NCBI GenBank assembly: GCA_017163975.1
Contig: JAFFSR010000280.1
Coordinates: forward strand, 2,232,001-2,296,000
Origin: Anastatus disparis
Taxonomy: Eukaryota; Arthropoda; Insecta; Hymenoptera; Eupelmidae
Direction: 5' to 3'
Length of the DNA: 64,000 bases
Positions within the stretch are counted from its first letter, which is position 1; each line of letters starts with the position of its first letter. The notes under the pieces were generated by a model. That model had not been told where the DNA came from and did no database searches. It was given only the letters and a program-made list of their open reading frames with translations. The position numbers were made by a program, and so were the translations under genes. Positions 44,490-55,017 of this stretch are shown piece by piece.

Positions 44490-45045
44490 TAGCGGAGGGG
44501 TATGCGGAGTGGAAGTGGAGGTGTATGCGGAGCCAATATTATAATAATTATGTTTTTTGCGAAAAAATATGCGAAGGGGTATATTGAGGGGCAAGCGGAG
44601 CGACAGACGGAGGGGTATATGGAGGGGTATGTGGAGGAGTGTGCGGAGCGGTCGTTAGCTGGATGAAACTGTCATTAAAAATAATGATGGAGGGGTATGT
44701 GGAGCAAATTTACACAAAAATAACGATATTTTACTGATAAATATGAAAAATAATACGGAAGGGTATGCGGAGGGGTATACGGAGGGGCATGCGGATCAAA
44801 ATGAAAATGAACATTCAAATTAATCATGGAGGGGATGTGGGGCGTGAAGGAGGGGGCGGAGCGGGACGGAGCGGAAGGGAAGGGGGCGAAGGGGATGGGG
44901 GGATTCAAGACTTTAAAAATAACGTAAAATAAACACGAATTTAACGTAGTTTTGCGGAGGTGAATACGGAGGGGAAACGGAGTGGAGCGTAGGAAGGTGG
45001 AGGGGGAGGAGTGGCATGGAGGGGGACGGAGGGTCATACAGCGGA
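44490..45045. repeat. G-rich minisatellite (GGAGGGGTATGYGGAG)n
   Basis: Irregular units built from GGAGGGGTATG(C/T)GGAG and GGAGCGG, in blocks separated by AT-rich linkers (44490-44545, 44580-44660, 44690-44705, 44755-44800, 44825-44905, 44955-45050). The plus strand is G-rich with frequent GGGG runs, so G-quadruplexes are possible. The proline-rich frames on the minus strand are translations of this repeat. Confidence 0.85.
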
Positions 45046-45059
45046 AATTCTGCCGAATT

Positions 45060-45145
45060 TACTATATAATATAGGTAGATATATATACATATATATTTTG
45101 GGCTGGAGATAAAGAAAAATAGCATATGACACGCGAATATTTTTC
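45060..45145 (+). repeat. Short dispersed repeat, first copy
   Basis: ACTATATAATATAGGTAGAT, then GGCTGGAGATAAAG and AAAAATAGCATATGACACGC. A second copy lies at about 48795-48865. Confidence 0.6.
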
Positions 45146-45630
45146 TTATGTTAATTAAAGTTTGAGAAAGTTAAGTCAATTAAAGTTTAAAGTAATAACA
45201 ATATTAAATTTAAATTAAAAAATATATTTTTAATTTGCTTTTCTATAATTATATTTCGAAACAGTTAAATCTGATAAAGTGTGAATTTAAAAAATATTAA
45301 AATTAACAAAATACTTGAGGTTAAATAATTTGTATTTGTAGACAATTATTAATCGTATCATCTTAAAAATAATATTTGTGCATAAATTATTGTTTTTTAC
45401 CGAAAATTTATAAATTTTTGGAAAGTTATAATTCAGCAATTATATCATCAGCTGTAAATTAATAATCAATATCGTAAGTTTATAATTTTATTTTTTCATC
45501 AACAAAATATAATTAAAATAAAAAATTTCAGTAAACTATTTTATGTTAAGAAAAAAATTTTATAGAAAGTATTACATGAATAGAAAAACAAATTTTTTTA
45601 TTGAAAATTTATTCTTAACAGAAGAAGAAC
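45146..45630. other. AT-rich spacer
   Basis: Nothing recognisable. Confidence 0.5.
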
Positions 45631-45633
45631 TAA

Positions 45634-46317
45634 CAAGGAGAGTGCATTGCATTTGGGTCTTGGATTTTCTTCTAACTTTGGGATTTTTTTTCTAACAAAA
45701 TCATAAAAAAAGCCGCGACCATTCGGTCCAACGCTCGATTTTTTCCGACTTATTATGAGCAGTTATGTCTAAATTCTAAAATAATGTGTATCTGCTTTAT
45801 AGCTGTACATTTTGTCGAACTATTTATTCTAAAAGGTTTTTACTAATTGCATATCAAAGTTAAGATTAAAATCTTTCGATTAAAAAAAGACGCGTTCAAA
45901 AAGCTCAAGTTATTTAAAAGTTATAAAGGAATGAATATTAAGATGAAATTTAGACTAAAATGCAGCATTTATTTTCTATGCATATTTTCATGCTAAATAT
46001 TTGCGGTATTTGTATTCATTCATAACTTTCGAACAACATTTTGAACAGCTTTTTGAACGCGTCTTTTTTTCAATCAAAAGATTTTAATCTCAACTTTAAT
46101 ACGCTATTAGTAAAAACCTTGTAGAATAAGTAGTTAAAAAAATGTGTAGCTATAAAGCAGATACACATTTTTTTATAATTTAGATAAAACTGCTCATAAC
46201 TCGAAAAAAATTGAGCGTTGGACCGAATGGCTGCGGTTTTTTTCATGATTTTATGTAAGAAAAAATATCCTAAAGTTAGATGAAAATCTGAGACCCAAAT
46301 GCAATGCACTCTCCTTG
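45634..46317. mobile_element. Palindromic MITE, TNA family, copy 3
   Basis: A 684-bp inverted repeat starting CAAGGAGAGTGCATTGCATT and ending with the complement, flanked by TAA at 45631-45633 and 46318-46320. Its arms (about 330 bp) meet near 45990. The plus and minus frames over it are artefacts. Confidence 0.9.
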
Positions 46318-46320
46318 TAA

Positions 46321-46799
46321 GACTGAAATATATTAAAACTTATCATCAAAGAAAAATCGAAGCGTTTAACAACTATAAATTATATAGAGATATTGAATAT
46401 AATGTGTCTAAATTTATTGTTTGATGAATTCATAATTAATTTTGTTGTAAATAATGTATATTTTACATTTCTATGTGAATATGGTTATATTTATTTTTTT
46501 ATAGGAAATGTACGTATTTTTTTTATTAAAAATAAAATATAGATAATATGAAAAATATTAATATAACAAAATTTTTTGAGTTAATAATATCTGCTTTATC
46601 ATCAAAAATAAGCTATTAGCTTAGAAGCAAATCTGCATAATCTCATTTCCGTTTTAAAACGAGGAAGTAGACACTACGAAAAGTGTAATATAACGTAATC
46701 TACCGAAGGGAACCAACATGATTTGTTTTATGTAATGCATACTCTTTTTTATACCAAAGAAATTTGTCTTATCTTCTTTTCCCTTTTTTTTGTCATATA
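46321..46799. other. AT-rich spacer
   Basis: No supported feature. Confidence 0.5.
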
Positions 46800-46801
46800 T
46801 A

Positions 46802-47774
46802 CAGTACCGCAATAATTCTGAGCAGGTTATCAAATTTTAGCTCCACCTTTGAAAAAGCGTATCTTCTTCAATTTTCATCCTAGAAAAAATTAAAAAAAAG
46901 CATTTTAAAGTATTCTTTAAATGCTTTCTTTTTAGCTTACTTACATTTTTTTAACGATATTTAAAAAAAAAAAATAATTGTTTTGGCAATTTTGAAATTT
47001 TTTTCATTTTTGCATTTTTCTTCAATCAGCTGTAGTTTTTTAAATAATTGAGCTAGAAAAAATTTGTAAAAAGATTTGGAAAGGGCTTAAAAAATGCTAT
47101 TTGCAGCTATTTTTACAAAAATTTTTTAAATATTTTTTCAATTTTTAAGCATATAAAGTTATCGATCTAATACTTTTGCAATTGTAAAAAATCCTTCAAT
47201 AGCGAGTAGAAAATAATCGCTGGTGAAGTAGTGATTTAATTTTAATAGGAAATTATAACTATTCATTATTAATAATAAAACATAATAAAGTATGAAACAA
47301 CGAAAAGATTTATTTTGCAAAAAGTATATCATAGAAATCAAAAGTTTTGCACCAGCGATTATTTTTTACTTGCTATTGAAGTTTTTTTTACAACTGCAAA
47401 AGTATTAGACCGATAACTTTATATGCTTAAAACTTAACAAAAAATAATTAAAAAATTTTTGTAAAAATAGCTGCAAATAGCATTTTTTAAGCCTTTTCCA
47501 AATCTTTTTTCAAATTTTTTCTAGCTCAATTATTTAATAAACTACAGCTGATTGAAGAAAAATGCAAAAATGAAGAAAATTTCAAAATTGCTAAAGTGAT
47601 TATTTTTTTTTAAATATCGTTAAAAAAATGTAAGTAAGCTAAAAAGAAAGCATTTAAAGAATACTTTAAAATGCTTTTTTTTAATTTTTTCTAGGATGAA
47701 AATTGAAGAAGATACGCTTTTTCAAAGTTGGAGCAAAAATTTGATAACCTGCTCAGAATTATTGCCCGGTACTG
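46802..47774. mobile_element. Palindromic Tc1/mariner-type MITE
   Basis: This 973-bp inverted repeat starts CAGTACCGCAATAATTCTGA and ends with the complement (CCCGGTACTG), flanked by TA (46800-46801 and 47775-47776). Arms of about 480 bp are highly similar. CAGT ends and TA duplication are the Tc1/mariner signature; there is no transposase. Confidence 0.9.
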
Positions 47775-47776
47775 TA

Positions 47777-48370
47777 TAGATAAAACGTAAATAGTTCATT
47801 AATTAATTGTTTTTTATTTAAAAAATTATTAAATGTTTCAATATAAATTGAATTTTTATTCTAATTAAATTCTATATGATTACCCTTTAACTTCAGTAGC
47901 TTAGGCAATAGCATTTATCTGTAAAAGTTTATTAGTAAATGAACAGGTAATATTTTTTTTAATTTAATGAAAATGTTAGCCACGATTCAATTAAATGTCC
48001 TGATATAAGTTAATATGTTACTTAATTAATGGTCTCTATATATGAATTGAGAAATAAGGAGGATGAATTAAGGAAGAGCTAAAACAACGTAAAATAACGT
48101 AAAATAATGTTAAAAAAAACAGGGAAAAATTTGAGGATTTCTGTTGGGTTACTTGAGGAAGAGTTAAAATTACTTAAAATAACATAGAAATAACGGAAAA
48201 AAGTTGAGGATTTTTTAAGGATGTGTAAGGGAAGAGGAAATAAAAAGGTGAGGAATAGAGAATGACGAGGAAAAGAAAAGAAGAGAAAGATAATAAGAAG
48301 AGAAAAGAAAGAGACAAAAATAACGTAAAATAACGTAAAAAAACGGAAAAAAATGAGGATCAAAATACGG
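47777..48370. other. AT-rich spacer passing into a purine-rich tract
   Basis: From about 48060 to 48365 the plus strand is purine-rich, with repeats of AAATAACGTAAAATAACGT and AAAGAAGAGAAAGA. Its minus-strand Phe/Ser/Leu frame is compositional. Confidence 0.55.
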
Positions 48371-48374
48371 TTAA

Positions 48375-48739
48375 GAGTCGGCCGTATCGCTCTGTCTTTT
48401 CGTTATAATAAATAAATTAAATATTTATATACAAATTTAAGGGGTGAGCGCAATAGCGCAAAAGACGAGCAAACGATTCTATTTCATAAAAAAATATGAA
48501 ATTTTCATTATTTTTCAAGTAAAGTACGAAACGGAAAACACAGTCAAACTCAACCACATTTTTTCCGTTTTGTACTTTACTTGAAAAATAATGAAAATTT
48601 CATATTTTTTTATAAAATAGAATCGTTTGCTCGTCTTTTGCGCTATCGCGCTCACCCCTTAAATTTGTATATAAATATTTAATTTATTTATTATAACGAA
48701 AATTTAGATTAGACAAGGACAGAGCGATACGGCCGACTC
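48375..48739. mobile_element. Palindromic TTAA MITE with GAGTCGGCCGTAT ends
   Basis: A 365-bp inverted repeat beginning GAGTCGGCCGTATCGCTCTG and ending with the complement, flanked by TTAA at 48371-48374 and 48740-48743. Inner block GAGCGCGATAGCGCAAAAGA-type matches on both arms. The same family left one end at 37140-37240. Confidence 0.9.
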
Positions 48740-48743
48740 TTAA

Positions 48744-49079
48744 GGGAAGAGAAAAGAAAACAAGAGGAAGAGCTTGGTCGTAAAAATTTTTCTTACAACT
48801 ATATAATATAGAGAGATACTTTCGGCTGGAGATTAAAAAAAAATAGCATATGACACGCGGCAAGAATGTTAGATGCTCTGGCTTGCATGATGTAAAGCCT
48901 CGGCTTCGCTTCGGCCCTAATATCACGCACGCAAGGAAATCTAACTTACTGGCCTAAGGTCGTAATATACTATTCTTTAGATATCAAATTGCTGTATATA
49001 TCTTGTATATACGAAAAAAGAATTAAACTAATGAGGCATGAATTTTAAATTGCCAATCAAAAGATTATCTGGTGACTGT
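48744..49079. other. Mixed region with a repeat shared with 45.1 kb
   Basis: 48795-48865 repeats the 45060-45145 segment. A GC-richer stretch follows (GCCTCGGCTTCGCTTCGGCC, about 48896). No gene. Confidence 0.45.
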
Positions 49080-49685
49080 AAATAAAGCCAGCTCGCCACA
49101 CCATCAATCCTAAATCCATAAACAATAACTCCATAAACCCTGAATCTATTAAACTTTGAACCAATACAACCGAACCCTGAAACTATACACCATAAGCCCA
49201 CAAACCTCCAATCCTCAACCAATAAACCCTTAACTCATAGAACCTGAACCCATGAACCAATGACTCTAAATCCATACACCACAAACCCATAAACCCTAAG
49301 CCCATAAACCCTAGACACATAAACCCTAAACATAAATCTAATCTTATTAACTTTAAGCTCGAAAACCCTTAACCATTAACCTTAAATCCATAAGCCCTAA
49401 GTCCATGAACCCATAAAACATAAACTCTAAGCCCATTAACATTAAACCCATAAACCCTGAACTATTAATTCTAAATCCATAAACTCTGAATTATGAACTT
49501 TCAACCCATAAGTCCTCCATCATACTCTAAAACCATAAACCTTCTATCCATAAACCCACAATCTATAGACCCTGAAGCTCCTATAATTTTAAACCCATAA
49601 AACCTTGAACCCCTAAAATCCGAAATCCATAATCCTGGAACCCCAACAATCCCAAATCTAAAAACCCATAAACTTCACCCATTGT
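49080..49685. repeat. Degenerate telomere-like array (CCCATAAACCCTAAA-type)
   Basis: About 600 bp of C-rich/A-rich units, mostly AACCCATAAACCCTAAG variants with a 7-8 or 15-base rhythm (CCATAAACC, CCCTAAACC, CCCTGAACC, AACCATAAACC). It looks like a decayed array of a short CCCTAAA/CCCATAAA-type repeat. Such arrays resemble telomeric repeats but this one is internal and diverged. Confidence 0.7.
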
Positions 49686-49689
49686 AAAT

Positions 49690-49885
49690 ATTAATGATTC
49701 TTATAATTTTTTTTAAATCATCAATAAAATATTGTTGGAAGAGGATTTACTAAAAAGATTTCCGTAGTAATATTTGCCCCATGTTCGGAGCCAGTATTAA
49801 GATCGAAATTTTATTGTATTAAAAATGGTTAAGCGCGAGCCCAGAGCCTTAGCCCCTGCGCCACCACTGCTCCTCTAATCTAGTC
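49690..49885 (-). other. Possible second tRNA-derived SINE fragment
   Basis: On the minus strand AGTGGTGGCGCAGGGGCTAA then GGCTCTGGGCTCGCG (about 49880-49835) has the look of a tRNA 5' half with an A box. A weak B-box-like GGCTCCGAACATGGG occurs near 49790. No poly-A tail or target duplication found, so this is tentative. Confidence 0.35.
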
Positions 49886-49889
49886 AAAT

Positions 49890-50560
49890 AAGCGGCGAAA
49901 CCGGTCGTCACCTATTGGACAGACAACAAAGTGTCAACTTTTAATAAAAAATCGTAAGTTATTAAAATTAACGTTACTTGAAAAAGGTACAAAATAACTT
50001 AATTTTTTCTTTAGAAATGGCAAAAAATGAAATCAAAGTAAAAAATTTTTGGAAAAATAATAACGTTGGAAAAAAATTTTTTTCACATCAATATAGTTAA
50101 TATATACACTAAAAATGATAACTTTATCTTCAACAATTTTTCCTTAAAAATGGCAGAAATTAAATTAAAATTAAAAATTTTTGAAAAAATTACGATGAAA
50201 AAAATTTTTATTTATATCTAAATATAACAATTTTAGTAAACATATACACTAAAAATGACAATTTCACCTTCAGTATAAAACTGCACACTATCATAGCGGT
50301 ACAAGTATTTCTACCATACCAGTTTAATAAAGTGAGGGACATAATCAGTTGCCACCTATTGGACAACTAAGGAAAGTAGCAATAATGTAGGTTTATTATT
50401 TTTTGTGATTATTAATGAAAAAAATAATTATTTAGATCGTCAGGTTATAGAGAATCGAAATTAAAAATTTTAAAACAATAGATTCAGTAGTTTTAGGGAT
50501 GTTTAAGAACATTCAAACAAACACTGTGCTTTTATAATAGTAAGATAAGATAAGATAAAT
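49890..50560 (-). repeat. Dispersed repeat family S, second locus
   Basis: Contains the reversed S blocks (ACTAAAAATGACAATTTCAC, GGAAAAATTTTT, TTGCCATTT-complement) and the segment shared with 23.2 kb (TACCAGTTTAATAAAGTGAG, about 50320). Ends near a (GATAA)n run at 50538-50558. Confidence 0.5.
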
Positions 50561-50909
50561 TATTTTTTATTCTTCCGAGCGCGAAATACGTATTTTCGGC
50601 TTATTTTTGCGAGCGCACTTTTTGCGGGCCAGAATGTACCATATTTCGCACTCGCAAAAGTGAGCTGAAAATACGTATTTCTCGTCCCTTGGGTTAAAAA
50701 ATAGTACATGCACCACAGGTGCGACGGAGATTTGTGTCCCTCGTGAATTTGGCATCAGAATTGCCATTCAAAGTTGTTCAACATTGTCTAATTTTATCCC
50801 AAAAATTGAAAATCATTATATTGACAATCAGTGGTAAGATTAAGATATCTATTGAACCACTAATTCCTTTCGTAGAAGCTGAAGTATTTTTTTCTTAAAT
50901 GTAACGTTC
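50561..50909. other. Inverted-repeat segment of unknown type
   Basis: GCGAAATACGTATTTTCGGC (50580) and GCTGAAAATACGTATTTCTC (50664) are inverted, about 65 bp apart, with another inverted pair GCGAGCGCA/CGCACTCGC between. Possibly a retroelement end, given the (GATAA)n tract beside it. No gene. Confidence 0.4.
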
Positions 50910-50922
50910 TGTGATTTATAAT

Positions 50923-51276
50923 TTTTTTTTAATATATGAGGATATTGTCCTCTATATGTTAACCTTTTTCATATAACGATATCGAGGAAGTCTAATCCAG
51001 TTCTCGTTTGACACATTACATCAGGCTAGACTGTCTGACACACCATACCGAAAACTTTGATTACCGATGGATGGTCAGCCACTTTTGTGACCAACAATCA
51101 ACTGATACCCAACGAGGTCGGATTTTTCAAGAGTCGCGATATAAATGGCACATACACTAATTTTCTTTCGAAAAAAAGTCAGAGGTACCTGGCCAGGATT
51201 TGAACCCATGCCCACCGAGTTGAAGGCAAGAACTCTATCCGTCACACCACCGCGCTTCTTACACCTCTGCGCTCCT
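50923..51276 (-). mobile_element. tRNA-derived SINE, copy 2 (complete, 13-bp target duplication)
   Basis: A 354-bp minus-strand SINE. The head near 51255-51175 reads GCGCGGTGGTGTGACGGATA, GAGTTCTTGCCTTCAACTCG and the B box GGGTTCAAATCC, as in a tRNA with A and B boxes for RNA polymerase III. A non-tRNA body follows and the 3' end at 50923 finishes in AT-rich sequence and an A-run (T-run on plus). TGTGATTTATAAT flanks both sides exactly (50910-50922 and 51277-51289), so the borders are certain. Copy 1 at 863-1182 is the same family. Confidence 0.9.
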
Positions 51277-51289
51277 TGTGATTTATAAT

Positions 51290-51483
51290 AATGAGGCTTA
51301 TTTACGTTTTTGCAAGAAAAGAATATATCTTCACCAATATTCTATCAAGTTAATATGAAATTATAATAAATACAAATATTTATTGCCTCTGAAAAGACAT
51401 CAAATGCATACCAGCTTTCCGTTAAACAAGATTTTCAGTTACATCTATTTCATCTTATTTTACTAAAAATGAATTGACTTTAC
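51290..51483. other. Spacer between SINE and virus-derived segment
   Basis: Ordinary sequence, no gene supported. Confidence 0.4.
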
Positions 51484-52662
51484 CTAACAAATTAATTAAT
51501 CGTGGTCAACAATCAAGGATGAAGGAAGTTCGTAATTTTGATATCTCAGTAAATGGCTCAGTAGAAAACTTCATTACTACAGCAGGTAGTATCATGCCAT
51601 AGTAACCGTTTTGGGCGATGGAAGCCATTATCGCATCGGATGTAGTAAAGTTATCAAAAACTGACAGTACTATAACTGTCTCGCTGTTGTGAGCAACATT
51701 AGCTGAATCAGCGAATTGCCTGGTGGATAATAGCCAGAAAGCAGTTCCCATCATACTAGTTGAGAGAGTGCCAGTACGGATAATACCGGCTTGTGACGCA
51801 TCTTTGATCAAATTATTAAATGACTCAAGTATGGGATGAATAACTCAATTGTAGAGTGATTGGGCCGCATCTTGAGGAATGGGCTCTGGTTCTGGAACAA
51901 TAACACGAATGGAGTTGTGGTATTGGAACTCTCCAATAGAGTTGATGACATCGGAAACACACTTAGGCATCATAAAGTCAAGGGATGGAGAAACCTTTCC
52001 CTGGTTACGTCGACCCGTATTCTTGCTATAGACAACGTCTACGCATGATTTGAGCATATATCTACAGACTAATACAAAATTACCAACGGTAATTAAGCCA
52101 GCTGGAGTTTCATTGGGGTTCGAGTATAATGTACGGAAGATTGTGTACCATACATAGGTAAAGTATCGAGTATAAGTAATTGAATTAACAACAATTGTAC
52201 GTCGTCGAGGGTGAAAGATTGGCGGTCTAATCTTCATGCTTATTGTAGCAGGTATACCCTTCTGGGGTTCATGCTTGAATGGAGGATCGTCAGTACCGAC
52301 TGGGCGTTCGGCGTATTTCTTCGGAGGAGGAGGAGGAGCATCCTTCGACTTCTTAGCCGAGGGGTCGTCCTTCTAAGATGGTGGTGGAGCGGGTTTTTTG
52401 GAATCAGGCTTCAACACTACAGGCTCAGGCTCAGGAGCTTCCGGAGCAACCGGAGCAGGATCTTGAGGAGCTGATTGAACATCTGCCATGACTTTCTAGT
52501 TAGTTATCTGAAACATAAAAAGAAAATGGAATGGTGAATAGGAGAATATAACGTCTTAAGTAGGGTCTACTTGTGATCGCGATTATGGGTGACCTATTAA
52601 GTGAGGAACAGCTGAGGAACAAGGCGAGATGTCCCTCTTTTCATTTCTAACAAATTAATTAA
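51484..52662. mobile_element. Virus-derived insert flanked by 16-bp direct repeats
   Basis: CTAACAAATTAATTAA occurs at 51484-51499 and 52647-52662 and bounds a 1,147-bp segment that is much more GC-balanced than its surroundings. TCGTGG lies just inside the left repeat and again shortly after the right one. On the minus strand the segment has a leader of about 157 nt, the 328-codon frame, and almost no 3' untranslated part. Target duplication of this length suggests capture of an RNA by LINE machinery. No poly-A tail is visible. Confidence 0.6.
51506..52489 (-). pseudogene. Endogenous RNA-virus coat-protein-like gene (partiti-like candidate)
   Basis: One minus-strand frame of 327 codons plus stop runs from ATG at 52489 to TGA at 51506-51508. 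It has two in-frame stops (TAG at 52373-52375, codon 39; TGA at 51845-51847, codon 215) and no frameshift or intron. The N-terminus is rich in Pro, Ala and acidic residues and then Lys/Pro/Asp, like a disordered arm; the remainder is a mixed alpha/beta-like sequence without repeats. Codon use is balanced, unlike neighbouring AT-rich host frames. The overall shape (disordered Pro-rich arm, about 330 residues, single ORF with a leader) reminds me of coat proteins of insect partiti-like dsRNA viruses. That family call is inference; another RNA-virus structural protein or a host retrocopy remains possible. Only two point lesions suggest a fairly recent capture. Confidence 0.5.
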
Positions 52663-52664
52663 AA

Positions 52665-54660
52665 AATTAAAATATCGTGGATCACTGATGAGCATCATCG
52701 TCTGATTCATGAGAGAGATCGATTTCTTAGGCGCTACAAACGTACTCGACTGTATACCAATCTACTGTACTATAGAACTGCTCATGACAAGACACATAAG
52801 TGCATAGAGTCAGCGAAGCTCTTATACTATTACGACAGACTATCAGGAATCACGGATTCGCGACGGATCTGGAAAGAGCTCAGGAACCTTGGTATATGTT
52901 CTAATAATGGTAACACTCGACACTTTTTTCTATTGATGAACTCAATCGATACTTTGGTGGGATTGCATTTGATCCACTGGCTCCTTCTGTTTCAGAATAT
53001 GTGAATATTCTAACTGTAAATGAACCTTATAGGCCTGTGTTCACTTTTAATGAGGTAACTTTAGAGGAGGTTAGAATGGCAATATGTCACTCTACTTCTC
53101 AATCCAGGGGATGTGACGCGTTCCCTGAATCTTTTATTCATAAGGCCTTTCCGGTTATCGGCCCCTTTATATAATGATTTACTTAGTAATTGTGTGTTTT
53201 CCTCGTGTTGGAAGATCTCGTTGATTACCACAATCAACAAGGTTTCTTTTCCACGTACTATGGGTGATATACGACCTATTGCCTTATTGTCATTCATGTC
53301 CAAGGTTCTTCAGCGCCTTGCTCATCAACAATTTGTCTACTACTTGACTACCAGACAACTACAGGACTCTGATCAGACTGGATTTAGAACTGGACATAGC
53401 GCTCAGACAGCTTTGTTTAAATTAATGGAGGATATTAGATTGAACATAAACAGACGTTACATGACTATGCTTTTATTGTTCGATTTTAGCAAGGCATTTG
53501 ACACAGTGTGCAATACTACTTTTCTTATCTCTTGATCTTTCGCACACTGTTGCCAGATGGTTTGCCTCTTATTTGTCAGAGAGACGACAGTTTGTTATCG
53601 ATTTTAATGGTAATTCATCAGATTTAGTTATATTTAACACAGGGGTTTCTCAGGGTTCTGTATTTGGACAACTTTTGTTCTTCATCTACATTAATGATGT
53701 GGCTGCCAACTTCCACCCTGATTTACAGCACTTTACATATGCTGATGACTTGCAAGTCTACGTGCACTTTCTTATCTCTGAACTTAATACTTATACTTCT
53801 CTGATGAGTGATCACGCCGTTCTTATTACAAATTGAGTCTCAACCAACCGTTTAAAATTAAACGTAGAAAAAACTAAAGCTATAATTATCGGCTCATATT
53901 TTTATATTAATATGCTGTTTTCATTACCCATTACAGGCGTCCCCTTAAACGGTACTGTGATCAAGTTCGATTTCTCTGTACGTAGTCTGGGCATTTGGCT
54001 AGATAGCAAACTGAACTGGAGGGAGCACGTTACACAAGTGTGTAACAAGTCATTTTCTCTGCTCTACAGGCTTAACTTTTTTGTAAAGAGTACTACGTTT
54101 GCACTGCGTAAGCATCTTATAAAAACGTTGCTATTTTCACTCCGTGATTACTGCTATCTAGTTTACTGTGACCTCTCGGTTGAACTCGATCTTAGGCTTT
54201 AGAGAGTTATCAACTCTGGTGTGCGTTACATCTTTGGTGTAAGCAGATGTGAGCACATCTCTGCTTATAGGTCCTCTTTAGGCTGGTTATCCACTGCGGG
54301 TAGAAGAAACTACTTTACTTCTACTTTTCTATATAAAATGTTGTTATCCGGTACTTCATCTTATCTATATTTTAAGTACTTGTGAAACTAACCTATCAGA
54401 TCCTTGAGGGGTGATATGAGACCTTTGACCATTCTATTCTCATTCACTGAATATCATCAAAGTTCATTTCTTGTCGTTTCATCACGACTCTGGAATGATC
54501 TTCCTGCGACTTTGCGAGGCTCATCTTCACTCGCTGCTTTTAAAACATTATCATTTGCTCACAACCTTGCCTTAGAGAGTGTACCTCTGCTCCATGCTAA
54601 TCTATAATACTGTTTTTTTTGCATTGTATTTGATTTTGTTTTTACTGCTGAACATACTCT
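52665..54660 (+). mobile_element. LINE D, 5'-truncated, same family as LINE C
   Basis: It begins in the region before the RT (SWITDEHHRLIHERDRFLRR, YKRTRLYTNLL) immediately after the virus-derived insert, and ends near 54660 where MITE X sequence starts. It matches LINE C throughout but is more decayed. The two are in opposite orientation, about 23 kb apart. Confidence 0.85.
52672..54607 (+). pseudogene. Reverse transcriptase of LINE D, several frameshifts and stops
   Basis: Pieces in order: CIESAKLLYYYDRLSGITDS; a shift near 52930; EPYRPVFTFNEVTLEEVRMA and ICHSTSQSRGCDAFPES; a small deletion near 53165; CWKISLITTINKVSFPRTMG and DIRPIALLSFMSKVLQRLAH; LFDFSKAFDTVCN followed by a shift near 53520; GVSQGSVFGQLLFFIYINDV (consensus GVPQGSVLGPLLF, so changed at key positions); the catalytic YADDLQVY; a stop near 53835; NGTVIKFDFSVRSLGIWLDS; a stop near 54200; and the C-terminus ending HANL at 54607. 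It is clearly inactive and older than LINE C. Confidence 0.9.
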
Positions 54661-54662
54661 TG

Positions 54663-54990
54663 GTGGAGAGAATATTTTTCCGAATGTGTACCTAAAATGG
54701 CAGCGCTGCATATTTTACCACAGACGTAAAAGAACTTCGAATCATGCATTGAGTTTCGCATCTTGATTATAATTTTAATTAACAATATTTGATTTTATAT
54801 GATTATTGAACTGAGAAATAAAAATTTCTTTTTATAAAATTATAATTCAGATCATGAAAAAAGAAAGTAATATTGTTTGTTTACTACAATTATGTCATTA
54901 AGCAATAAGTAACGATGATGCAAAAGCTGTTCCATAATTTGGAATTGTCTTATGTCTGTAGTAAAATATGTAGTAAAATGTGTAGTAAAA
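54663..54990. mobile_element. MITE X, partial copy
   Basis: GAATATTTTTCCGAATGTGT, AAAATGGCAGCGCTGCATA and TTTTACCACAG, and then most of the interior of the 22319-22739 element in reverse orientation. The far end is replaced by short GTAGTAAAATGT duplications near 54960-55000. Confidence 0.7.
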
Positions 54991-55017
54991 TGTACCTTTA
55001 GAATCTAACTATATATA

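Noticed and set aside
44675..45125. Proline/serine-rich minus-strand frames
   Set aside because: They are translations of the G-rich minisatellite.
48079..48363. Phe/Ser/Leu-rich minus-strand frame
   Set aside because: It comes from a purine-rich tract on the plus strand.
51860..52474. Plus-strand frames antisense to the virus-derived gene
   Set aside because: The minus-strand frame is much longer and in a single phase; the plus frames are shadows.
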